From assembly GCF_014697415.1 (NCBI RefSeq), contig NZ_JACJRT010000014.1:124001-188000 (forward strand): a stretch of DNA of 64,000 nucleotides, read 5' to 3'. Below the pieces are notes generated by a model, which made no database searches, had not been told where the DNA came from, and worked only from the letters and a program-made list of their open reading frames with translations. Source of the DNA: Cyanobium sp. FACHB-13342. Lineage in GTDB: Bacteria > Cyanobacteriota > Cyanobacteriia > PCC-6307 > Cyanobiaceae. The position numbers were made by a program, and so were the translations under genes. Below are positions 27,200-38,794 of the stretch, in pieces (within the stretch, counting starts at the first letter, position 1; every line of letters begins with the position of its first letter).

Positions 27200-29001
27200 T
27201 GACCAGCCCCAGCGACCAGGCCAGCGCGCGGCGCGTGATTCAGCTGCCCCTGGACCCGGGCCTGATCTGCCTCAAGGGCCTCAGCCCCACCCGGCTGCGC
27301 TTTGAGGTGGAGTACGGCCTGGAGCGGGGCACCACGGCCAACAGCTTCCTCTTCCCGGCCATCCCGCTGCTCATCCATCCCCCCGGCACCTCCTTTGCCG
27401 AACCCTTCCTGGCCCAGCTGGCCAGCTTGGTGCCCGCCGATGCAGCCCTGAAGGTGGTGGTGGGTGATGTGAACCCCAACCGGGTGGGTCTGCTGCGCCA
27501 GCTGGCGAGCCACTGGCCCCACACCCTGCTGGTGTGCTCCAACGCCGGCGCCAAGGTGCTGGAGGAGCTGTGGGACCAGCAGAAACCGGGCCAACCGGGC
27601 GACCCGCCCCCGGCAGCGGCGCCTCCCCTGCCGCCGATCGATGTGGTGAAACAGGAGGTCAGCCGCCGCCTCAGCGATGGCCACGTCATGCGGCTAATCC
27701 CCACACCCACCCCACGCTGGCCCGCCGGCCTGATGGCCTTCGAGGAGAGCACCGGCCTGCTGATGAGCGGCAAATTCTTCGCCGCCCACCTGTGCAGCGA
27801 GAGCTTTGCCGAAACCAACCGCAGCAGCACCGAAGAAGACCGCCGCTACTTCTACGACTGCCTCATGGCGCCCATGGCCCGGCAGGTGGAGTCGGTGGTG
27901 GAGCGGCTAGAAGAGCTCGACATCCGCACCATCGCCCCCGGCCATGGACCGGCGATCAGCGAGAGCTGGCGCAGCCTGCTCAACGACTACCACCGCTGGG
28001 GGGCGAGCCAGGAGCGGGCGCGGCTCTCGGTGGCCCTACTGTTTGCCAGCGCCTATGGCAACACCGCCGCCATCGCCGACGCCCTGGCCCAGGGGGTGGG
28101 CCGCACCGGCGTGCGGGTCGAGAGCATCAACTGTGAATTCACGCCGCCCGAGCAGCTGCTGGCGGCGATCCGCAGTTGCGACGCGATCCTGATCGGCTCC
28201 CCCACCCTCGGCGGCCATGCCCCCACGCCGATCGTCTCGGCCCTGGGCACGGTGCTGGCCGAAGGCGACCGCAGCAAGCCGGTGGGGGTGTTCGGCAGCT
28301 TTGGCTGGAGCGGCGAAGCCCTCGACCTGCTGGAAAGCAAGCTGCGCGACGGCGGCTTCCGCTTTGGCTTCGAGCCGATCAAGGTGAAATTCAGCCCCGA
28401 TGCGGCCACCCTCAAGGCCATCGAGGAAACCGGCACCGGCCTGGGGCGCCAGCTGCTGGCGGAGCAGCGCAAGGCCCAACGGCGCAGCGCCAGCGGCGGC
28501 CTCAGCGAGAGCCGCAGCAACCCCGCCGTCCAGGCCCTGGGCCGGGTGGTGGGCTCCCTCTGCGTGCTCACCACCTGCAAAGGGGAAGGGGCCAGCCGCC
28601 TGAGCGGCGCCATGGTGGCCAGCTGGGTGAGCCAGGCCAGCTTCTCCCCGCCGGGGTTCACCGTGGCCGTGGCCAAGGACCGGGCCGTGGAAGCCCTGCT
28701 GCACACCGGCGACCGCTTCGCCCTCAATGTGCTGGCGGCGGGACGGGAGACCGGACCGATGAAGCAATTCCTGCAGCCCTTTACGCCGGGGGCTGACCGC
28801 TTCGCTGGCCTGGAGCTGGACTCCACCCCAGGCGGCCAACCGATCCTGCCGGAGGGCCTCGCCTGGCTGGAGGCCACGGTGCAGCAGCGGATGGAATGCG
28901 GCGACCACTGGTTGGTCTATGCCCAGGTGAGCCATGGCGGGGTGCTGGATGGCAACGGCACCACGGCCGTGCACCAGCGGCGCAGCGGCGCCAACTACTG
29001 A
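27199..29001 (+). CDS. flv1: Flavodiiron protein, Flv1-like (substituted iron ligands)
   Basis: 600 residues, the same three-domain layout as the preceding gene: beta-lactamase-like (about 25-270), flavodoxin (SVALLFASAYGNTAAIADAL, about 280-420) and flavin reductase (about 445-600). The first iron-binding motif is replaced by D90-x-N92-x-N94-R95, and a lysine stands where the bridging Asp region would be (MSGKFFAAH). This is the known pattern for Flv1, which works as the partner of Flv3. The start overlaps the Flv3 stop by one base, so both subunits are made from one message. Confidence 0.93.
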   Translation: MTSPSDQASARRVIQLPLDPGLICLKGLSPTRLRFEVEYGLERGTTANSFLFPAIPLLIHPPGTSFAEPFLAQLASLVPADAALKVVVGDVNPNRVGLLRQLASHWPHTLLVCSNAGAKVLEELWDQQKPGQPGDPPPAAAPPLPPIDVVKQEVSRRLSDGHVMRLIPTPTPRWPAGLMAFEESTGLLMSGKFFAAHLCSESFAETNRSSTEEDRRYFYDCLMAPMARQVESVVERLEELDIRTIAPGHGPAISESWRSLLNDYHRWGASQERARLSVALLFASAYGNTAAIADALAQGVGRTGVRVESINCEFTPPEQLLAAIRSCDAILIGSPTLGGHAPTPIVSALGTVLAEGDRSKPVGVFGSFGWSGEALDLLESKLRDGGFRFGFEPIKVKFSPDAATLKAIEETGTGLGRQLLAEQRKAQRRSASGGLSESRSNPAVQALGRVVGSLCVLTTCKGEGASRLSGAMVASWVSQASFSPPGFTVAVAKDRAVEALLHTGDRFALNVLAAGRETGPMKQFLQPFTPGADRFAGLELDSTPGGQPILPEGLAWLEATVQQRMECGDHWLVYAQVSHGGVLDGNGTTAVHQRRSGANY

Positions 29002-29070
29002 GGGCCGCCGACTGAGGTCCCCCAGGCGAGACAGGGCCCTCGGCCTGGCGCCCGGGCCCCACCTTGACCC

Positions 29071-29103
29071 GCTTATCCATAGTCGATCCGACTATGGATA
29101 AGC
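29071..29103. promoter_or_regulatory. Perfect 15-bp-arm palindrome upstream of rubrerythrin
   Basis: Arms 29071-29085 and 29089-29103 are exact inverse complements around ATC. A TTGACC (29064-29069) lies just upstream and could be a -35 element, so a bound dimer would cover the -10 region. It lies 36 bp before ATG 29139. There is no T-run, and the region is not GC-rich, so a terminator is unlikely. The best guess is an operator for a redox, iron or peroxide regulator; no match to a named box was recognised. Confidence 0.7.
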
Positions 29104-29138
29104 TAGGCTCTGTCCAAAGGGAATGCTTCCCAGCCCCA

Positions 29139-29873
29139 ATGGACACCAGCCAACCCATGGACCTCTCCAAGCCCCATACCCAGGCCAACCTCGAGGCCGC
29201 CTTCGGCGGCGAAAGCATGGCCAACCGCAAATACCTGTTTTTTGCCGAGGTGGCGAAGCAGGTGGGCAACACGGAGCTGGCCAAACTGTTTCGCGACACG
29301 GCCGCCCAGGAAACGGAACACGCCTTTGCCCACTTCCGCCTGCTCCATCCCGAGCTGGTGATTGACGATCCGGCCACCCTCTCCGAGGCCCAGAAGCAGG
29401 CCCTGCTGGGCCGCTGCCTCGAGCTGGCGATCGAGGGGGAAACCTACGAGTACACAACGATGTACCCGGAATTCGCCGCCCAGGCCCGCGCCGACCGCGA
29501 CGCCGGCGCCGAAGCTGAATTCCAGGAGCAAATCGACGAATCAAAGGACCATGCCGGCATCTTCCGCACCGCCGCGAAGAACTTCGGCCTGCTGACCCCG
29601 ATCGAGCAGCACCACGCCGAGCGCTACGGCATCGCCCTGGAGGCCCTACACGGCAAGGGCGTGGCCGGCGAGGCGGCCCAGCCGGTGGCCGGCAAGTGGA
29701 TCTGCAAGCTGTGCTCGATGATCTACGACCCCGCGGCGGGCGACCCGGAGTCCGGCATCGCCCCGGGCACCCCCTTTGAAGCCATCCCCGACGACTGGCG
29801 CTGCCCCATCTGCGGCGCCCGCAAGGCCAGCTTCGTGCCCTACCGCGAGCCTGAACTCTTGGCCGCCGCATAG
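29139..29873 (+). CDS. Rubrerythrin
   Basis: 244 residues from ATG 29139; ATG 29157 is equally reasonable by family length, while ATG 29094 lies inside the upstream palindrome. A ferritin-like diiron domain (about 15-165) has [15 protein letters not shown] (E25), [12 protein letters not shown] (E58, H61), [15 protein letters not shown] and [10 protein letters not shown] (E134, H138). A C-terminal rubredoxin domain holds [10 protein letters not shown] and CPICGARK (C189, C192, C222, C225). Rubrerythrins reduce hydrogen peroxide to water, with electrons passing through the rubredoxin site. Its place after flv3-flv1 supports a role in oxygen and peroxide handling. Confidence 0.94.
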   Translation: MDTSQPMDLSKPHTQANLEAAFGGESMANRKYLFFAEVAKQVGNTELAKLFRDTAAQETEHAFAHFRLLHPELVIDDPATLSEAQKQALLGRCLELAIEGETYEYTTMYPEFAAQARADRDAGAEAEFQEQIDESKDHAGIFRTAAKNFGLLTPIEQHHAERYGIALEALHGKGVAGEAAQPVAGKWICKLCSMIYDPAAGDPESGIAPGTPFEAIPDDWRCPICGARKASFVPYREPELLAAA

Positions 29874-29881
29874 ATCATTGA

Positions 29882-29990
29882 GGTCTCAGTTTCTGTATCC
29901 CAGCACACCCTCGCAACAGTTTTCCATGCCTCCCTAGCACCCCGGAAAAACCAGTTGCGGCAGGGGTTTTCAAGGGTCGTAACTGAGACC
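29882..29990. repeat. Intergenic region bounded by a 10-bp inverted repeat
   Basis: GGTCTCAGTT at 29882-29891 is exactly inverted at 29981-29990, enclosing about 90 bp with no open frame. A further 7-bp inverted pair lies at 30001-30007 and 30022-30028. This is the longest stretch (about 200 bp) in which no gene was placed. It could hold a small structured RNA or a 3'/5' regulatory region; nothing typed was recognised. Confidence 0.4.
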
Positions 29991-30070
29991 AAATTGATCT
30001 TTTTCGGGGTGTAACGGCAAACCGAAAACGAATCGGTAGAGACGCCCAAAGCCGCGGGCAACTCGCTCCA

Positions 30071-30316
30071 ATGGTCGGAGCTTCTCCGCCATCGATGTCG
30101 AGCCACGCCGCCCCCACCGCCCCCTCAGGGCTCCACCACCGGGGGGTCCGGGCAGCGGTTCGGTACCGGGGGTTCGTGCTGATTCCCCAGGCGGATCTCA
30201 CCTGGCTGGTCCGACCGGAGCGCAGCCCCATGCCGATGCTGCCGTTCCGCACACCGGCCAGCTCCCTGGCGGATGTGAAAGCGTTGGTGGACTGGCGCCT
30301 GGGCGACGCGACCTGA
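30071..30316 (+). CDS. Small conserved-looking protein (81 aa), unknown function
   Basis: 81 residues from ATG 30071, with ATG 30095 as an alternative start. The C-terminal 50 residues look well constrained: YRGFVLIPQADLTWLVRPE and LPFRTPASSLADVKALVDWR. Similar short proteins are familiar from marine Synechococcus genomes as conserved hypotheticals, though this is from memory. No motif, signal peptide or membrane helix is seen. It is convergent with the next gene, with 14 bp between stops. Confidence 0.68.
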   Translation: MVGASPPSMSSHAAPTAPSGLHHRGVRAAVRYRGFVLIPQADLTWLVRPERSPMPMLPFRTPASSLADVKALVDWRLGDAT

Positions 30317-30330
30317 GCGCCTGACCCGGG

Positions 30331-30528
30331 TCAGGCCGCCTGGGGAGGCGGCGTCGGGTCGTTGTGGGCCTGGAAGGGCAGCACCAGGGTGGCCCAATGG
30401 TCAGGGCGCTGGGGCCGGGCCCGCCGGGCCCGGCGCACGCCGAAAGGCACCCGCAGGACGTTCGTACCTTCCACCCGCAGGATTTGGCCCCCGGTGCCGT
30501 TGTTGGAGCCGTTGTTGTTGCCGTTCAT
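30331..30528 (-). CDS. Small Asn/Gly- then Arg-rich protein (65 aa)
   Basis: 65 residues from ATG 30528. A low-complexity start (MNGNNNGSNNGTGG) is followed by ILRVEGTNVLRVPFGVRRARRARPQ and HWATLVLPFQA. The basic middle suggests nucleic-acid or protein binding, but no family is recognised. A longer frame upstream (to 30693) has poor codon character. It ends near the convergent 81-aa gene and is followed upstream by a 174-bp gap before gcvP's stop. Confidence 0.55.
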   Translation of the reverse strand: MNGNNNGSNNGTGGQILRVEGTNVLRVPFGVRRARRARPQRPDHWATLVLPFQAHNDPTPPPQAA

Positions 30529-30636
30529 GGTCCCGAGAAATGAATGGCGAAGGCGCCAAAGGCACCGAAGTGGAGGAATTTGGCCTGGATGCGTTGGATT
30601 GTGCAGGCAAACCCACACGCTGACCACAAAGAAATG

Positions 30637-30659
30637 CTGTGATTTCGCGATCGTCACAG
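30637..30659. promoter_or_regulatory. Inverted repeat CTGTGA-N11-TCACAG
   Basis: Six-base arms (30637-30642, 30654-30659) with an 11-base centre lie 109 bp before the start of the 65-aa gene and 43 bp beyond the gcvP stop. The half-sites match those of CRP-type regulators, but the spacing is 11 instead of 6. A small GGGGTG/CACCCC hairpin (30673-30689) lies between it and gcvP. Confidence 0.25.
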
Positions 30660-30702
30660 TGTGCGCCATGGCGGGGTGAAAAACACCCCCCAACGGCCAT
30701 AC

Positions 30703-33611
<2,909 letters not shown>

Positions 33612-33612
<1 letters not shown>

Positions 33613-34001
33613 CAGGCGCCCTGCACCTTGGCGCCGTACACGGCCGCGTCCATCAGCCCCTCGAGCTGGCTCGGGTCAGCGGGCTGGAGCAGGAGCAACC
33701 AGCCCTCGCCGTAGGGGTCGTTCTGCAACTCCTCCGGGCTGGAGAGCACCGCCTCATTGCGGGCCAGCACCACGCCGGTGACCGGCGCCAGCAGATCCTC
33801 CACCGCCTTCACCGACTCCACGCTGCCGAAACTGGCCCCCTGGGTGAGGGTGGCGCCCACCTCCGGAAGCTCGACGAACACGATGTCGCCCAGTTGGTCG
33901 ATGGCGAAGGCACTCAGACCCAACCGCAGCCGTTCCCCCTCGGGCCGCACGTATTCATGGCTGTCGGCATAGCGGCAATCGCCAGGAAAGGAGAGCGCCA
34001 T
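33612..34001 (-). CDS. gcvH: Glycine cleavage system H protein
   Basis: 129 residues from ATG 34001; normal family length. GcvH carries the aminomethyl group on a lipoyl-lysine between P, T and L proteins. [32 protein letters not shown] and the lipoyl site [11 protein letters not shown] (K65) are present, with [10 protein letters not shown] at the C-terminus. It is coupled to gcvP by a one-base overlap and lies 19 bp downstream of the PLP lyase-like gene on the same strand. No glycine riboswitch was recognised in front of it. Confidence 0.96.
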
Positions 34002-34020
34002 CGCGGGTCGGAAAGTCGCG

Positions 34021-35295
34021 TCAGTCTGTCCGATCCAGGCCGGCGGTGGCCAACGCCACAAGAGCCCGTTCCAGGGCGATCTGGGCGTGGGCCCGGTGGG
34101 TGCCGCCCTGGGCAAACAACACGTAGGGCTCCCGCAAGGGCGCGTCGGCGGAGAACTCACTGGTGCTGCCATCGATGAAGGTGCCGCCAGCCATCACCAG
34201 ATCGCTGGCATAGCCAGGCATGGGCGCCGGCACCGGGTCGAGGTACGACCCCACCGGCGACGCCGCCTGGAAGGCCCGACACACGAGCTTGAGGCGTTCC
34301 GGATCGCCGAGCCGCACGGCCTGAATCACGTCGCTGCGGGCCGCCCCGGGCCGGGGGTGCACGGCATAGCCGAGATCGCTGAACACCTGGGCCACCAGCT
34401 CACTGCAGATCAGGGCCTCCGCCACCATCTGGGGGGCCAGGAACAGCCCCTGAAACAGCAGGCGATTGAGGTCAAAGCTGGTGCCCCCCTCAGCGCCGAT
34501 GCCAGGAGCGGTGAGCCGGCAGCAGGCCTGCTCCACCAACTCGGATCGGCCGGCCACGTAGCCGCCGGTGGGGGCAATGGTGCCGCCCAGGTTCTTGATC
34601 AGGGATCCGGCGATCAGGTCGGCGCCCACGGCCGTGGGCTCCCGCTCCTCCACCAGCTCGCCATAGCAGTTGTCGACGAACACCAAGCACTCGGGCTGCA
34701 GGGCCTTTACCCGGGCGCAGAGCAGCCCGATCTCCTCCACCGAGAGGGAGGGCCGCCAGCTGTAGCCGCAGCTGCGCTGGATCAACACCATGCGGGTGGG
34801 CAAAGACAAGGCCGCCGCCAGGCCCTCGTGGTCCACAGCGCCATCCGGCGCCAGGGGCAGTTCGTCGTAGACGATGCCGAACTCCGCCAGGGATCCCTGG
34901 CCGCTGCCGCGGATGCCGATCACCTCCTCGAGGGTGTCGTAGGGGCGGCCGGTGAGGGCCAGCAGACGATCACCCGGACGCAACACCCCAAACAGGGCGG
35001 CCGCAATCGCGTGGGTGCCACTGACGAACTGCAGCCGCACCGCGGCCGCTTCGGCTTGCAACACCCGGGCAAACACCCGATCCAGCACCTCCCGGCCCTG
35101 GTCGCCATGGCCATAGCCACTCACCGAGGCGAAATGCTGCACCCCCACATGCTCCGCCGCCATCGCCTCGAGCACCCGCCGCAGCCGGGGCTGCACCGCG
35201 CTGGTGTGCTGGGCGGCAGTAGCCGCAGTGGCGGCCACCGCCGCCGCAACCCGGGCCGCCGCATCCCGTTGCACCACCCCAGCGGGTTCCGACAT
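34021..35295 (-). CDS. Aluminium-resistance / cystathionine beta-lyase-like PLP protein (COG4100 type)
   Basis: 424 residues. It is a fold-type I PLP enzyme: QFVSGTHAIAAALFGVLRPGD for cofactor phosphate contact, CLVFVDNCYGELVEE with the pyridine-ring Asp, and AGSLIKNLGGTIAPTGGYVAG with the probable PLP lysine. These are hallmarks of the methionine gamma-lyase-like family once called aluminium resistance proteins. The true substrate is not established. It is first in a likely three-gene unit with gcvH and gcvP and divergent from the desaturase at 35484. Confidence 0.88.
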   Translation of the reverse strand: MSEPAGVVQRDAAARVAAAVAATAATAAQHTSAVQPRLRRVLEAMAAEHVGVQHFASVSGYGHGDQGREVLDRVFARVLQAEAAAVRLQFVSGTHAIAAALFGVLRPGDRLLALTGRPYDTLEEVIGIRGSGQGSLAEFGIVYDELPLAPDGAVDHEGLAAALSLPTRMVLIQRSCGYSWRPSLSVEEIGLLCARVKALQPECLVFVDNCYGELVEEREPTAVGADLIAGSLIKNLGGTIAPTGGYVAGRSELVEQACCRLTAPGIGAEGGTSFDLNRLLFQGLFLAPQMVAEALICSELVAQVFSDLGYAVHPRPGAARSDVIQAVRLGDPERLKLVCRAFQAASPVGSYLDPVPAPMPGYASDLVMAGGTFIDGSTSEFSADAPLREPYVLFAQGGTHRAHAQIALERALVALATAGLDRTD

Positions 35296-35483
35296 CGCAG
35301 TGCTCCAGGGGCAGGGCCCATGTTGCCGGGCGATGCACGTCTAGATTCGCGGCGCTGTCCCCAAGCGCCATTGCCAAGGCGTCACCGGGCACGCACCACC
35401 CGGAGATTTCGTTGGTTCTGAGTACCGATCCGGCCCGCCACAACCGTTCCAGCAACGGCACAACGCCCGGCCTTGACCCCCAG

Positions 35484-36407
35484 ATGCTGAGGCTCGACAG
35501 CCCCGGCAGCGACACGCCCAACAGCCAGGAGGATCGCCGCATCCGGGCCTCGCTCACGGAGCCACGCAACCCCCTGCCCGCCCGGCAACGCAAATTCAAA
35601 TCCGGCACCACCGGCTTCATGCTGGCGATGCATGTGGGCGCGGTGTTCGCCCTGCTGCCCCGGTTCTGGAGTTGGCAGGCCGTGGTGGTGCTGGCGGTGC
35701 TCTATTGGGTCACCGTGCTGGGCGTGACCCTGGGCCTGCACCGCTTGGTGACCCACCGCAGTTTCACCGCTCCCCGCTGGGTGGAGCGCCTCCTGGTGCT
35801 GATGGGGGCCCTGGCCTGCCAGAGCGGCCCGATTGAGTGGGTGGGCCTGCACCGCCACCACCACAAGTATTCCGACCAGCCGAACGACCACCACGATGCG
35901 GCCCGGGGCCTGTGGTGGGCCCACAGCGCCTGGATGCTGCATGAGATTCCGGCCCTGCAACACGTGCAGCGGCTCACCGGCGACCTGCAGCGCGATCCCT
36001 TTTACCGCTGGCTCGACCGCTGGTTCCTGCTGCTGCAACTGCCCCTCGGTGCCGCCCTCTACTGGTACGGAGAGCTGGCGGGCGTCCACGGCGGCGGCCT
36101 GGGCCTGGTGCTCTGGGCCATCCCCCTGCGGCTGGTGATCGTGTATCACGTCACCTGGCTGGTGAATTCGGCCACCCACTTCTGCGGCTACCGCAACTTC
36201 GACAGCCCCGACCTCTCCCGCAATTGCTGGTGGGTGGCGATCCTGAGCTTCGGCGAGGGCTGGCACAACAACCACCACGCCTTCCCCCACTCGGCCCGCC
36301 ACGGCCTGCGCTGGTTCGAGTTCGACATCACCTGGCAACACATCAAGCTGCTGCGCAGCCTGGGCTGGGCCCGGCGGGTGCGGGAGGCCAGCTACCGGCC
36401 CAGCTGA
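35484..36407 (+). CDS. Acyl-lipid/acyl-CoA desaturase, DesC-like (copy 1)
   Basis: 307 residues from ATG 35484; the frame is open upstream to TTG 35412, so the exact start is uncertain. The three histidine boxes of membrane diiron desaturases are complete: HRLVTHR, HRHHHK and HNNHHAF. Hydrophobic pairs around 50-100 and 185-225 make the usual four membrane helices. Delta-9 desaturation of membrane fatty acids, with ferredoxin as donor, is the expected reaction. Its C-terminus overlaps the convergent gene at 36392 by 16 bp. A second desaturase lies 850 bp downstream. Confidence 0.92.
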   Translation: MLRLDSPGSDTPNSQEDRRIRASLTEPRNPLPARQRKFKSGTTGFMLAMHVGAVFALLPRFWSWQAVVVLAVLYWVTVLGVTLGLHRLVTHRSFTAPRWVERLLVLMGALACQSGPIEWVGLHRHHHKYSDQPNDHHDAARGLWWAHSAWMLHEIPALQHVQRLTGDLQRDPFYRWLDRWFLLLQLPLGAALYWYGELAGVHGGGLGLVLWAIPLRLVIVYHVTWLVNSATHFCGYRNFDSPDLSRNCWWVAILSFGEGWHNNHHAFPHSARHGLRWFEFDITWQHIKLLRSLGWARRVREASYRPS

Positions 36408-37201
36408 GGCCTGGCCACCTGGCCCTGGAGCTGCTGGCGAATTGCCGCGGCCAGATCCAGTTCAGCCCCCTGGCCATCGTCCCTGAACCCCAGGGCAATG
36501 GCCTGCTGGCGAAGCAACTCCAAAAACTGATCCGGCCCCAGGTCCCCGTCACCGGTGGCCCCCAGCCGCGCCAGGGTGCGACGCAGATCCGGAAGTTCGC
36601 TATCGAGCTCAGCGGCGGAAAAATCCCGCTGGCCGGCCATCACTTCGGCAAATCGCTCCCGCCGCTGGCGCTTCTCCGCCGGGTAGGCCGCCATCAGCTG
36701 GTCCCGGCACAGCCGCCAGGGTCGCCCCGCAGTGAGCAGCTGGGCCAGGGCCGCACTCAACGGTGCCGCCTCAGCATCGGCGATCCGCAGGTCAAAGGCC
36801 ATGGGCGGCTGCCGCAACCCCACAAACACCTCAAGCAGCTCGCCGGGTCCCAGCACCGGGGCGCCCTCATCCTGAACCGGCAGGGCAGAGGTTTCCAGGG
36901 CGGCCACCAGCTCAGGGCTATCCGCCAACCGCTGACGCAGACCATCGCCGAGGGCCCCACCCCGCACCTCGGCGGCCAGCAGCTGGTTGATGCGCCCCAG
37001 GGCCAGAAACACCTCCGGGCCAGGGGAGGCCAGCTTGCCGTTGCGCAGCATCGACAGCTGGGAGTTGTGGACCCGGCCCAAATCCAGGGCCTCCGCCAGG
37101 GCGGGCAGCACCCGGTGGGACCACCCATTGCGCTCGTGCCACACCTTGATCAGATGGGCAAAAGCAACCCTGCCGGATAGGAGATCTTCCCGATACCCCA
37201 C
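36392..37201 (-). CDS. Hypothetical protein with an N-terminal helix-turn-helix-like region
   Basis: 269 residues from GTG 37201; the frame is open further upstream, but that part overlaps the divergent desaturase and no ATG fits. Residues about 20-75 (ALAEALDLGRVHNSQLSML followed by RNGKLASPGPEVFLALGRIN) look like an XRE-type helix-turn-helix. The remaining 190 residues are helical and acidic, with no recognised fold. It sits between two desaturase genes and is divergent from the second, with 55 bp between starts. A local regulatory role is inferred from this position only. Confidence 0.68.
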   Translation of the reverse strand: MGYREDLLSGRVAFAHLIKVWHERNGWSHRVLPALAEALDLGRVHNSQLSMLRNGKLASPGPEVFLALGRINQLLAAEVRGGALGDGLRQRLADSPELVAALETSALPVQDEGAPVLGPGELLEVFVGLRQPPMAFDLRIADAEAAPLSAALAQLLTAGRPWRLCRDQLMAAYPAEKRQRRERFAEVMAGQRDFSAAELDSELPDLRRTLARLGATGDGDLGPDQFLELLRQQAIALGFRDDGQGAELDLAAAIRQQLQGQVARPQLGR

Positions 37202-37216
37202 GCGATATGGATCCGT

Positions 37217-37236
37217 ATTGCTACTATTGTAGCGAT
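37217..37236. promoter_or_regulatory. Inverted repeat in the divergent promoter between HTH-like gene and desaturase 2
   Basis: Eight-base arms (37217-37224 and 37229-37236, one mismatch) around TATT lie in the only AT-rich patch of the 55-bp divergent region. On the minus strand TACAAT (37231-37226) makes a good -10 box for the HTH-like gene. A regulator bound here could control both directions. Confidence 0.5.
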
Positions 37237-37256
37237 CAATTCGGAGTCGGTCCGTT

Positions 37257-38216
37257 ATGGCCGCACCATCAGCCGTCGCACCAGCCACCTGCCGCCTGGC
37301 CACCCGCGAGCCCGCCCACATCAACCGGGGGGTCAGCGGCCAGCAACGGGCCCAGGCCCTGCACCAGCCTCGCCGCGGTGAAACCCCCAGCAGCCAGGGG
37401 CCGAAAAGCACCCGCTGGGGCACCATCGGCTTCATGGCGGTCATCCACGTGCTGGCGGTGGTGGCCCTGCTGCCCCAGTTCTGGAGCGTGCCGGCCGTGG
37501 CCAGCTTTCTGGTGCTCTATTGGGTCACCGCCTGCCTGGGCGTGACCATCGGCTATCACCGGCTGCTGAGCCACCGCGCCTTCCGCGTGCCCCAGTGGCT
37601 GGAGCGCTTCTTCGCCACCTGCGGCGCCCTCAGCTGCCAACACGGCCCCCTCGACTGGGTGGGCCTGCACCGCCACCACCACAAGTTCTCCGACACCGAG
37701 GTGGACCACCACAGCAGCCTCAGGGGCTTCTGGTGGAGCCACATGGGCTGGATGTTTGAGGCCATCCCCGCCATGGGTGCCGTGCCCCGACTCACCGGCG
37801 ACCTGGCCAAGGATCCCTACTACCGCTGGCTCAACACCAACTTTCTGCTCCTGCAAGTGCCCCTGGCTGCCCTGCTGTTCTGGATCGGCACCGCCACCGG
37901 TGCCGGCGGCTGGGCCCTGGTGCTGTGGGGCATCCCCCTGCGCCTGGTGGTGGTCTACCACTGCACCTGGCTGGTGAACTCCGCCACCCACCTCTGGGGT
38001 GAGGTGAGCCACGACAGCGGCGACGGCTCCCGCAACAACCCCTGGGTGGCGGCGCTGACCTTCGGCGAGGGCTGGCACAACAACCACCACGCCTTCCCCC
38101 ACTCGGCCCGCCACGGCTTCGGTCGCCAGATCGACCTCACCTGGCAGCACATCCGGCTGATGCGCAGCCTGGGCCTGGCCCGGCAGGTGCGCTTGCCGCA
38201 AGGGCCTGTGGCGTAA
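37257..38216 (+). CDS. Acyl-lipid/acyl-CoA desaturase, DesC-like (copy 2)
   Basis: 319 residues from ATG 37257. All three histidine boxes are present (HRLLSHR, HRHHHK, HNNHHAF), with the same helix pattern as the copy at 35484. Long stretches are almost identical between the two, for example the [18 protein letters not shown] region, while the N-terminal 50 residues differ completely. This indicates a tandem duplication with divergence of the cytoplasmic start. rplI begins 40 bp after the stop. The two copies could differ in sn-position or temperature response, but that cannot be read from sequence. Confidence 0.93.
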   Translation: MAAPSAVAPATCRLATREPAHINRGVSGQQRAQALHQPRRGETPSSQGPKSTRWGTIGFMAVIHVLAVVALLPQFWSVPAVASFLVLYWVTACLGVTIGYHRLLSHRAFRVPQWLERFFATCGALSCQHGPLDWVGLHRHHHKFSDTEVDHHSSLRGFWWSHMGWMFEAIPAMGAVPRLTGDLAKDPYYRWLNTNFLLLQVPLAALLFWIGTATGAGGWALVLWGIPLRLVVVYHCTWLVNSATHLWGEVSHDSGDGSRNNPWVAALTFGEGWHNNHHAFPHSARHGFGRQIDLTWQHIRLMRSLGLARQVRLPQGPVA

Positions 38217-38256
38217 GGTGTCAGATCGGCTGTGCTCCCTTTCTCCGTTCAATCCC

Positions 38257-38715
38257 ATGGCGAAGCGCGTTCAAATCGTCCTTAACGAAGACGTTCTCAG
38301 CCTGGGCAAGGACGGGGATCTGGTGGAGGTGGCCCCTGGCTACGCCCGCAACTTCCTCGTGCCCACCGGCAAGGCCGTTCCCGTCACCGCCGCCGTGCTG
38401 CGCCAGGTGGAAGCCCGCCGCGCCAAGGAGGCCGAGCGCCAAGCTGCCCTGAAAGCCGAGGCGGTGGCCTTCCGCACCGCCCTCGACACCATCGGCCGTT
38501 TCACCGTGAAGAAGCAGACCGGTGGTGACGACGTGCTGTTCGGCACCGTGACCAACGGCGATGTGGCCGAAGCGATCGAAGCGGCCACCAAAAAAGAAGT
38601 GGATCGCCGCGACATCAGCGTGCCCGAGATCCACCGCACCGGCTCCTACAAGGTGCAGGTCAAGCTCCATCCCGAAGTCACCGCCGAGCTCAACCTGGAA
38701 GTGGTCAGCTTCTGA
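38257..38715 (+). CDS. rplI: 50S ribosomal protein L9
   Basis: 152 residues from ATG 38257. L9 binds 23S rRNA and helps keep the reading frame. [13 protein letters not shown] and [19 protein letters not shown] form the N-terminal RNA-binding domain; a long charged connecting helix (about 45-75) leads to the C-terminal domain ending in [14 protein letters not shown]. It is 40 bp after the desaturase and 79 bp before dnaB. Confidence 0.97.
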   Translation: MAKRVQIVLNEDVLSLGKDGDLVEVAPGYARNFLVPTGKAVPVTAAVLRQVEARRAKEAERQAALKAEAVAFRTALDTIGRFTVKKQTGGDDVLFGTVTNGDVAEAIEAATKKEVDRRDISVPEIHRTGSYKVQVKLHPEVTAELNLEVVSF

Positions 38716-38794
38716 GCGCTGAGTCACCCACACACCTGGGCGATTCCCCCAATCCAGGGCAAACTGATCCCCCCGGCCTGACCCCTCCCTGCCC

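Noticed and set aside
30637-30659. CRP-type site
   Set aside because: Half-sites TGTGA/TCACA fit, but the 11-base spacing is far from the usual six. It is listed only as an inverted repeat.
34002-35411. Glycine riboswitch in front of gcvH or its upstream gene
   Set aside because: The 19-bp and 116-bp gaps are too short or lack the conserved glycine-aptamer segments.
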